DNA of 64,000 nucleotides from Mytilus trossulus (taxonomy: Eukaryota; Mollusca; Bivalvia; Mytilida; Mytilidae), in NCBI RefSeq assembly GCF_036588685.1, contig NC_086383.1:38386171-38450170 (forward strand). Reading direction: 5' to 3'. Position numbers and translations under genes: made by a program. The notes under the pieces were generated by a model. The model saw nothing but the letters and a program-made list of their open reading frames with translations. It was not told the DNA's origin and did no database searches. Position 1 is the stretch's first letter. Each line of letters starts with the position of its first letter. This document shows positions 55,447-64,000 of this stretch, in pieces.

Positions 55447-58099
55447 TTACGAAAATAGTTTCAAATAGTTTTGAACAATCATTTCCTGTGTAGTAAGCAT
55501 CAGCCATTCGTCCTCAACGCAATAAAAAATATATTGAAATTCAACCAACAACAAAAACAAATAGAATAAAAGTAACACTATCAAAAAAAATAAGATAATT
55601 GCAGCCAGAAAATTCAGGCATTTTACATCGCAATTTTTGCATTGCTGTTTTCTTTCTTGAATAATCGGCCTTTGTTGTTGTATAGGCTGTGTTGAAATAA
55701 CAACTAGGGATGACGGTTGAGTGACTTGTTGTTGCGTAGGAGGGATTTTACAGGGTATTGCGAAGGCAATGAAATCATCACATCTACATGTACAGAACTC
55801 GAATTGAGGTGGTTCGAGATATGAAGGGCAACAACGTAGTAAACAACACAAACATTTTTTTTCACACCTCAAGCCTTCGCCACATTTACATTCAAACTGT
55901 GCTGGAACACAACCTAATATACAACATTTACAAGACTGTTTACAAGATATACACTGTGTACATGTACATTCACAAGCCTCTGTGCCCTGGTCAGGGCAAC
56001 ATCTCAAAATGCAGCATTTAAAAGATTGTTCCCATGTTCTTTTCTTTCGTGCCCTGAAAAAATGAGAGGTTTTTCATTTAGGATTATTCTTCTCAACTTT
56101 ACACAAAGTGGGAGGTTGTTCAATATCATTTCATATAAATTGTTGTTGTACAATTTTGTTAGATCAGGAGTAGGACATGGTACTTGTAATTGTAAATATG
56201 ATATTTATGATAAGGTCCACGATTCTGGCTATAAAAGGCTTCAATTCAGTATCAACCATTAGTACCAAGTATAAAATAACGACAAGATACTGAATGAATC
56301 GGTTTCTTGATATTGTTTTTTCCCCATATTTTCAAACAATGTCCTCTTTAATATTTACTTTAAGAATATGTACTATTTAAAATAATTATTGCATGTCTGT
56401 GTATTTCAAACTAGCAATCATACGTCAAAAACAACATCGCACATCAGCGAACAGACCAGGAAATGTCGGCGTAGATCATCGCACTTCAGCGTCGCCAGTC
56501 CTACATATATGTTTTCATGAAATTAACACTCTGCATGATGGTTGACATAAGATTTAGAAGAATTTCAGAAGTTTCGTTGGATTTTTTACTTTTTCATGTT
56601 TTGTGTTTGTAACAAAATAAAAAAAAGTAGATCGTTGCTTACAATACTTTGGTATATACGTCAATGCCAAATACTATTACTATTACTTTTCTTTTGAACT
56701 TACTCCTTATCGTCACATGTGTAACGTACACGTGACACAAGTATGACATTTTGAAATGTTAAAAATATTGTTTTTCATGAATGAAATATCAAAATAATTA
56801 CCCATTTCGATCACCAACTTTCGCATTACAAACATCACAATCACAGTCACAATTCTTGGCGATGAGGTAACCCAGTATGCAGGGCGACAATGGAATTAGT
56901 AAGACAAGTAACGGTAACAGTATGATCTTTAGGCATGTTTTGATGTATTCACTGCATGATCTGCGACAATCTCTTTCTCTTCTAACGATATGTAGTGGAC
57001 TTCCAGTTCTAATGGGAGGTCTTGGTACAGGACTAGGGCGTCGACGAATTTGATTTTTCCGATACACAGTACAACATTTGCAACTTGTGAAAAATCGCCA
57101 TGATATCTTAGAAAAGGAAAATAGTCCGTTTAGGGCAATTAGTAAGTCAGTTAAATCTATAGTACAGTCCAATGTACAAACATCATAAAATCCCATGATT
57201 AACATTATCTGGGAAATTTCAATGAAAAGTAAAAACACGAACGTTTCTACATATTCGAGATTAATCTTTGTATCTTTCGGATTACCTTTTATTTCGTTAT
57301 AGAGTTGGTATATAATATGTAAAATCTGAACGACCGATAAAATTGTTGCTACTATGGTAAAAGTAAGGAAAATAAATTGTATAGTTTTACCAGTTCCTTC
57401 GCATTCGATAGTAAACTCTACATCTTTTACGCTTCGTTCTGCAGCTATTGTATAGTTTCCTGTTTTGTTCATTTCAGAATATTCCATCCAATCTAACACC
57501 AGATCGAGGATAATAAGCACAATAGAAATTATATGTTTTGCTAGGTTAAACATCCTGCGTCTTTCAAAATGAGGCTTCTTCTTCGATTCATCATTTTCTT
57601 CTGCAGTTCGTGTATTAATCGGTGATTCTTCATGTTCTTGGACTACATTTTCTGGTATATGCCTACGTTTTAGAAAATTAGGGTGTCCTAATGACTCTGC
57701 TGATAAAATAACTGATGTAGTGTTTGCCTCGTGGGTCACCTCTGATGTTCCCCTTGTTTTAAGATCTGTTGTCTCCAGATTTTTGTCTTCTGTTGTACTC
57801 CTTATCTCTAGATTTGTTGTCTCTATTTTCGTCAATGAATCTGAATTGCAAGGTTCTGGTGCAATGCTTATCACTAAAGCCGTTGTGTTTGATGATGCTT
57901 TTGTTTCTGTATCTTTTCTCTCTAAAGTTGGCATTTTTTCTCTATCTGGAACTGGATTATATTTATTAATTGGATTAATTTCAGAAAAGCAATCGGCTAA
58001 TTTCAAGTCATAATTGTCAACGGTCTCTATCGACTGTCTTTCTCTATCAACAGTGTCCTGCTCTAGCGTAGTGCACGTCTTATCCATCCCCTTGTCCAT
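55447..58099 (-). CDS. Multipass membrane protein with cysteine-rich module, 634 residues, two exons
   Basis: Exon 1 is 58099 to 56802 and exon 2 is 56053 to 55447, minus strand. The donor is ATGG|GTAATT in phase 2 and the acceptor is TTTTTTCAG, in matching phase. Residues 1-182 are polar and low-complexity, rich in Thr, Glu, Ser and Lys, probably disordered and cytosolic. Hydrophobic segments follow at about 186-206, 240-262, 282-304, 315-331 (weak) and 390-413, with possible N-glycosylation at Asn211 and Asn215. From about 415 a CDCDCDVC run leads into three related cysteine modules (CCILRCCP, CKCCILGC, CLCCLLRCCP) to about residue 525. A Gln/Pro-rich linker, a last hydrophobic segment at about 580-607 and a short tail complete it. 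Clustered cysteines next to the membrane suggest palmitoylation or metal binding. I recognise no named family, so the function is unknown. Confidence 0.75.
56054..56801 (-). other. Intron of the cysteine-rich membrane-protein gene
   Basis: A 748-bp intron defined by GTAATT and TTTTTTCAG on the minus strand. A plus-strand frame at 56026-56262 is a by-product. No repeat was matched. Confidence 0.6.
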
Positions 58100-58607
58100 T
58101 GTTTCTTTATTCTGTATTTTTTAAATGTTATTAACAAATAATATGTCTTTGTCTGTGTTAAATTTCTGTTATTAACCAATAATCTGTCTTTAAATCTTGA
58201 TTTGCAGAGGAGTTCACTTCCTTACTTCAATTGTCCTTCTAAAGAAAGGAGGTACATCCTGCTTATAATTCACAAATATGTATGTACATATCTTCTTTTA
58301 CGTTATAAATTTCAACAAAAAAAACTATTCTTTTCTTTTCGATGTCTGTAGATGTGAGATTAAGGTGTGCTATGAAATTTTGAATTAGGCTACCTAAAAT
58401 TAAATACGACAAAAATTATTGCTTTGTAGTATTTCAAGTGTGATCAACAATAGCGTATTGTTTGTGGTATACAATCTTCGTTATACTAATATGAACTTGT
58501 GATATAGTTTGTGTGATAAAGATACTTGTTTGCATCTGTTTGAAGAAGGTTCACTAACCCTGATGACTGAGAAGTTAAAATAGTTCATGTACAGAGATTA
58601 AAATTAA
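58100..58607. other. Upstream flank of the membrane-protein gene
   Basis: Presumed 5' UTR and promoter region for the minus-strand gene. I see no convincing TATA box. Confidence 0.35.
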
Positions 58608-58835
58608 ATTAAGAATGAAAACAAGGAATATGTCAAAGAGACATTAACCAGACCAAATAGCAGTCAACGGCCGAAAGCTAACAAAAGGTCTTCAACGCAG
58701 CTAGCAAAGCCGCACGCAGAGGAACGCTTCAGCTGGCCCCTTAATAAATATGTGTACTAGTTCAGTGAAAATTGGACGCCCCACCAAACATGTTTTCGAG
58801 ATTTCAACCCCCCCCCCCCCTATATCTGTAGTCAA
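58608..58835 (+). repeat. Dispersed repeat R2, copy
   Basis: AAGAATGAAAACAAGGAATATG, AAAAGGTCTTCAACGCAGC, CTTCAGCTGGCCCCTTAATA and TTTCAACCC with a poly-C run. The body is shortened before the tail. Confidence 0.6.
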
Positions 58836-59647
58836 TATTAAATACAGAAACACACAGCAACCTTCAAATTCAAACTGATTTTAAAAGAAGTTAGATTCTG
58901 AAGTCAGAAAAGATGTTAAAAGAAACCAAGTAAAAAAAAGGACTACAAGCAGCTACTATCATGGCAGCTATAAAACTCAACAATGTTTCACTTGTTTTAG
59001 AACAAATATGTTTATCTTTAATGCAAAGACTCTATGAAATACTAAATATCAATATCAATTATGCTATCCTTTGTGAACTGACAACAGCTTCTTAACTGCA
59101 TCCATTTCGAATTAGACTGTTTAAATTCTCCTAATTCTCTTCGTAATTTACGTGCATTGCAAGTTGTTTTTTTCGAAAGGTCTGTTGTTATATTCTTGGA
59201 CTCCGGCTTCTTTTACTTTTAAAAAACACTAGTAGACATGAAACAATCAACTGCACTAAAAATGGTGTTAATCAAAAAGTTCTAATGACATTAATGTCAA
59301 TCGAAATGAATGTAAAAAAATACGTTTTGAATTTTTCCACCTTTGATTTTAATTCTGAACAATTCTATATTGCACTCATTTTTCAACCTAGTATTTCTAT
59401 ATGGATATACTTGACAAGCACGTTTTAAATATACTTTTATCATAACGTCAACGCATTTGAAATATGCTTTTGATTTTTCTATTTTTTGACAATTGTTAAA
59501 TATTAAGTATTTGAGGTTTTATCAAATTTTGATATACTTAATTCAAATGTTTACACATGATACAAACCATTCATCTTATATCTTTTAAACACAGTTATCT
59601 TTTTATCAATATCTAAGTAAGTCTTAAGATATATTTTACCGTACACT
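58836..59647. other. Intergenic, nothing recognised
   Basis: AT-rich; no supported feature. Confidence 0.4.
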
Positions 59648-59905
59648 TTCATACCGAAATCAAACATGGAGGCGTGGAAAAGACGTTAATTTCAATGAAG
59701 TGAGTTTAATACTTCCTGTTTCTTGCCAGGCAATATGGGTCAGATGATAAACCAATCAAAAGTATGTTTCTTGTCACATTCACACCCAAAAATCAAACAT
59801 AAATTCGTGGAAAAGACGAAAACTTCTCTGTAGTGTAATCTTAACTTCCTGTTACTGATCGATCAGTATTGGTCAGATGATCAGCTTAACCAACCACAAT
59901 GTAAA
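59648..59905. repeat. Diverged tandem duplication, unit about 130 bp
   Basis: ATCAAACATGGAGGCGTGGAA, AATACTTCCTGTTTCTTGCC and GGGTCAGATGATAAACCAATC recur about 133 bp on as ATCAAACATAAATTCGTGGAA, TTAACTTCCTGTTACTGATC and TGGTCAGATGATCAGCTTAAC. Confidence 0.65.
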
Positions 59906-60689
59906 ACGAATGTGATATAAGTTTTTATTTGACCCTGTGAATGCTGTACTTCTTCAAACTCTCTTTAATACGCTGTATAGTTTATTCATTGTTTTTTTGC
60001 TATATGTTTTCTCGTTTGGAATGTTTTACAATTGTCATTTTGGGCTTTTTTTTATCATCAAAGTAATTTGTGATCCGTTTTGTTCATTGTTATAACCGTA
60101 GTGAAATCTACAGAAATTTACATTAGCGCCATTTCGGCATCTGGTGGATTATTAGCAATCATGCCATGTTTTCAAAATTTTATAATGAGACATATTTCTG
60201 ACAGAAAAACTTAAGACAACAATTCTAAAAGAGGGGAACGGTGTTTTTACCGAGATTCGCTAATTTACTTTTTTATAAAGGTGTGATTTTTTAAACGACA
60301 AAAATGCAAGAAATTACAATACCCCTGAAGACCATATCAGCACACGTAACTTACAGTTTAGAAAAACTACCACATATAGATTATTAAAGTTTTGATAAAA
60401 TTTGAAGTCGATCAGTAAATATAGTCTACCGTTTATCGTTTTTGAAATAAACGCGTTGTTGTGAAGATTAAAAGATATTTGTCGAAACGTCATATAACTT
60501 CCAAATTGAATGTCTTTTACAAACACGTTTGATAAGATTTTATTTGAATTAATCTAACAGTATATAATATCGGATAAAATTGAAGTAGTTATATGTTCTG
60601 CATTTTTATTCAATAATTTGCTTTTTCAATTAGAATGGGATTATAAGAGAAAAATATATGTGTTATAGAGTTTTAAGATAGATTCATGA
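59906..60689. other. Intergenic, nothing recognised
   Basis: AT-rich; the minus-strand frame at 60314-60526 has no support. Confidence 0.4.
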
Positions 60690-61260
60690 TATATAGCCAT
60701 CTTGAATTGTACAATCACAGTACAAAATCGGTCTAGTAATTGCACAAATCAGCAAATTTGGAAACAGATTTACACTTTAATACATGTAATAGTTAGACAA
60801 TTTATTGTATTATTCAAAATATTTTAACAAATATTAACCTCTTTGGTTTTTAAAATCATTTTTTTTTTCAAATGAGCCATTTAAGGGAAGACAACTCTTT
60901 AAGTACAAAAATGTATACCGGGCTAATAGTGAAATTTGATGTTTTAACGTGAGGAAAACAAGTTCGGTGGCACCATATTTTCTTTTTATTTTCTAAAAAC
61001 ATATGATGAAACCTATCGTCACACAATTTATTTCAAACTTCTATATCATAGAGGTTGTTTTATTCACTCTTAGGTGTTTTTTCATGAAGAAACTAACCAA
61101 ATTTAGGCAATTTTCGATGACTCATAGCTTGAAAAATAGCACGGTGATCCATACTTTTTATTATATTTTTGAAAAAAGCATAGTAAAATCTTCATTTTGG
61201 CAAAGTATAAGAAATTTCTGTCTAAAAAAACATTTACTTATGATCTACCTTAATTCACGT
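60690..61260. mobile_element. Diverged relative of MITE-like element R5
   Basis: It shares CATCTTGAATTGTA near one end, the GGGAAGACAACTCTTTAA-type middle block, TCATAGCTTGAAAAATAGCAC followed by GGTGATCC, and a final ACCTTAATT with 3478-4083, in the same order. The terminal repeats are eroded. The plus-strand frame at 61003-61284 is repeat-derived. Confidence 0.5.
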
Positions 61261-63245
61261 AACAAATTTCTGACACACATTTAGAAACGACCAAAGAAAA
61301 ACAACAATGTTGCTCATGTTTTCTCTTTTTTTCAATTACAAAAAACACGCAAAAACATTTCAAACGCTAGTAACTGTTTGATCATTCTTTGTTGAATCTT
61401 TTAATGCGACAATGTATACTCACGACTTACATGAATGAAAGCTGGCTGAACGAATGAAAAGAATATATTAAAGTGCAAAATTATCTAAAATTGATCTCAA
61501 TGTCACGAATGTGAAAGACAAAAATAATAATTTAAAAAAAAACATTTATTCTTTTACCGTTAAACACTGTTTCAGCTTTCGATGATTTTCCTTCAAAATG
61601 TTTTATTACTAATTTTATTTCAACGTGTCGGGTGGAGCTTACGTTTCAATTTGCATAAGGACAGTCTATTCGAAGATGTGTGTGATAAGGGTGATTGTCG
61701 TTTTATTATTGTTACTGATTTCTAATCACCCATCAGTGTTACCAAACATATATAAACAGTAAGAACTATGTGTGGGATAAGGGATGACATAGTTTTAACT
61801 TATAACAGTTACATGCGCTAAAGCAGATTTTTTTGTAAAGTATAGGCAATTGTTTTATTCTGTTTGAAACTTTTTCTAAATGTGAACTTTTTTTAAACGT
61901 GTTTTTAAAAAAATAAATATAAATATATATATAACAAATAAAATATTTAGACCCTATATGTTCTTGCTTAAATATGCTCAATTCAATTTGCAACTTATCC
62001 CCATGCACCCCCCTAAAATCATTCGGAATATAATGAAAAGAAAAAAGTTTAGCAAAACGTTATTAAATAACGACATATTCATATTTTGAAACTGATGTCA
62101 TCATGGTTTTACACTCAATTTCACAAATTCCCAAAATGTGACAAATTTTACATCTTTTCAAACTTTGCTTTACATGAAAATTCACGTTTTTTTCTCGTTT
62201 TTTTGCGAAATACACATATTCTAAGAGTTAACGTATTTTAACCGGATGATCAATGAATGTTACTGCAAACTTCATTGTTGAGTTTATCCTAAAACTCCTG
62301 TCTATATATGGACTGGTATATGATGTGCGAACTAGTGAAACTCGACCCAATCTAGTGAAATAAATCGAGTAACACATGTGTATAAATGTAGATGCAGAAC
62401 GACAGTAACACTGTAAAAACTATATCATGTATATCGTGCCTAGTATTCGAGAAATAAACAAATAATTAGCTTTAAACAATTGTTCGTGGAAAAATTGCAG
62501 GTAAATATATCTCTTGAATGCACATTATTTTATTCATGAATAGTTTTCTAAAAGATATTTTATAAATTAAAATCACATTGCACATGTTTAATACTAGTAT
62601 ATCAAACTATAAAGCTTGTGAATCCTAGGTTCATTATAAAAGATATTTATTTTTTACAGTATTTAGATTTTAGAAATAGCAACTTTCTTAATATCAGAAT
62701 TAAGGTTAAAATATACATTAAGACATCTTTTTACAAAATGAAGAATTGTTACGTCTTACCTTAAAAATTATATCTTGTTCATGCCTCTACTGTATCTGTT
62801 TTTAAAAATTAACTGTAAGACGTTGGTTTTTAAACAATTGTATCATTTCACTGTTTTGTAGAAAATAAGAACATTTCTCCGAAAAATCATGAACTACTTC
62901 CTTATACTAACCAATCATGTTTGACCAGATTTTTGCTTAACTAATCAAAACGTTAACAACATGTACAATATATATCTATTATTGTAAATTCGAAGTGATT
63001 CCAAGCTACGCTAGCTTAACGTAGAGTTATATATTTGAAACTTTTGAAATTATGTACCCATTATTTGAAAACATCCAATTTATTTATACATGAGTAAAGA
63101 AACACAGTATGTGTACGGGTAGTACAATGATGCACTTCAAATGTGTGTTTCTTTTAAAACAATTTATCAGCGACGATCGAATCAAAAATATGAAAGACCA
63201 TGTAAGGTATGAAGTACGATGTTGAAAGCTTAAACACATCAAACA
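61261..63245. other. Intergenic, no gene recognised
   Basis: AT-rich; short frames such as 61766-62008 (minus) lack motifs or splice context. Confidence 0.4.
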
Positions 63246-63358
63246 AAGGTATTTGTTTGGGTTATAACTATTTTGATATGAGCGTCACTGATGAGTCTTA
63301 TGTAGACGAAACGCGCGTCTGGCGTACTAAATTATAATTCTGGTGCCTTTGATAACTG
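63246..63358 (+). mobile_element. Retrozyme-like repeat, 5'-truncated
   Basis: It matches the 3' half of 46099-46307: GGTATTTGTTTGG, TAACTATTTTGATATGAGC, the intact ribozyme, then TAAATTATAATTCTGGTGCC and TTTGATAACT. The upstream half (TACCTTAGCCGTATTTGG) is missing. Confidence 0.65.
63282..63325 (+). ncRNA. Type I hammerhead ribozyme, intact consensus
   Basis: Stem I GCGTCA (63282-63287) pairs with TGGCGT (63320-63325). The core is CTGATGA (63288-63294). Stem II GTCT/AGAC closes loop TATGT. The second box is GAAA (63308-63311), with stem III ACG/CGT around a two-base loop, and the optimal cleavage triplet GTC ends at 63319. Every invariant core position of the hammerhead consensus is present. 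The minimal stem III is typical of metazoan retrozymes and Penelope-associated hammerheads, which may need dimers to cleave well. Confidence 0.85.
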
Positions 63359-63739
63359 TATACAACTGTCACATTCCTGCCTTGTCATTTCTTTATGTAG
63401 AAAATCGTGGATTAAAGCTATCTTTCACTCATATAATAGTTGCATATAAATCATTATATAAGCAAAATTGTATTATCAAAACAAACAGATATAAAACGTA
63501 CAATTGTAAAAATGTGGGGTCAAGCAGTCAATATTTTATTATACACTCTGCAGATACATACTAAACTCAAAACAAATCTGAAAGACAAGAATACAAGAAA
63601 TGACCATTATACAATACCACAATGGCTAGATGAATAAACATCGAGTCACGTTGAAAGCATAGTTCTTAAAAGGGGATAAACAGCAAAGGGAAGTAAAAGA
63701 AAATAAACTAAAAATACAGTATGCCAAGTTATAAGAATG

Positions 63740-63840
63740 ATATTAAACAACTTCATTACTTCAAGACCATCATTTTATAATGTACTTATTGTAAAGTTGT
63801 AACGGAATGTTTATGAACAATATTTTGGTATTTTCTAACG
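63740..63840 (-). pseudogene. Small fragment of the reverse-transcriptase-type repeat
   Basis: CTTCAAGACCATCATTTTAT, GTAAAGTTGTAACGGAATG and TTTATGAACAATATTTTGGTA align with 51125-51195. Too short and broken to code. Confidence 0.4.
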
Positions 63841-64000
63841 TTTATTTACGTGCATATTTATGATTACTGATTACATGAACGTTACCAATTTCATATTGTA
63901 TATTTTTTATTTACATATTTTTACACGAACGTAATTTTTAACAATTGGATTTAATCACAATTCAAAATAAATCGACGAATCTCTTTGACCGAATACATTT

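Noticed and set aside
57720..58013. Plus-strand frames of 97 and 66 residues
   Set aside because: Antisense shadows of the coding first exon of the minus-strand membrane-protein gene.
1..64000. tRNA genes and CRISPR arrays
   Set aside because: I looked for GGTTCGA-type B boxes and cloverleaf partners and found none that fit. Regular arrays present are eukaryotic minisatellites with no spacers.

Overview
This is an animal (eukaryotic) genomic window, AT-rich, with short exons, long introns, GT-AG splice sites and dense dispersed repeats. Several repeat families are ones I recall as abundant in marine mussels, so the source is most likely a bivalve close to Mytilus. That attribution is from memory plus gene content and was not checked by a search.

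Five protein-coding loci can be supported. (1) 2786-4910, minus: the 5' part of a secreted PAN/apple plus C-type-lectin gene, two exons, 3' end not found. (2) 13804-19152, plus: a complete four-exon, 216-residue four-transmembrane protein. (3) 21220-21563, minus: first coding exon of a B-box (TRIM-like) gene. (4) 28191-47721, plus: a 14-exon, 649-residue HECT-type ubiquitin ligase whose N-terminus resembles the NCD1 domain of NAB transcriptional co-repressors. All exon phases can be made compatible, and the putative catalytic cysteine lies 35 residues from the C-terminus. (5) 55447-58099, minus: a two-exon, 634-residue multipass membrane protein with a three-fold cysteine-rich module.

The rest is repeat-rich intergenic and intronic DNA. 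The most striking elements carry hammerhead self-cleaving ribozyme motifs: intact cores at 63282-63325 and 46220-46263, and decayed ones at 26654-26697, 31646-31689 and 36661-36704. The copy at 46099-46307 is a clean insertion into another repeat, with an apparent 8-bp target-site duplication, which fits a retrozyme-like element. Other repeats are a 1.35-kb terminal-inverted-repeat element with subterminal motif arrays and a decayed integrase-like reading frame (about 24691-26041), a 500-bp-period tandem array (11581-13368), a foldback element (34858-35035), minisatellites of 32, 52 and 68 bp, a tetranucleotide array near 52.6 kb, and reverse-transcriptase tail fragments.

The genes do not form an operon-like system. 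They are independent loci: two surface or secreted proteins, a B-box protein, a ubiquitin ligase and an orphan membrane protein, a mix typical of bivalve lineage-expanded families. The ligase locus also shows recent change: tandem duplication of an 81-nt exon, a possible cassette exon, and a decayed extra copy of its last exon just downstream.
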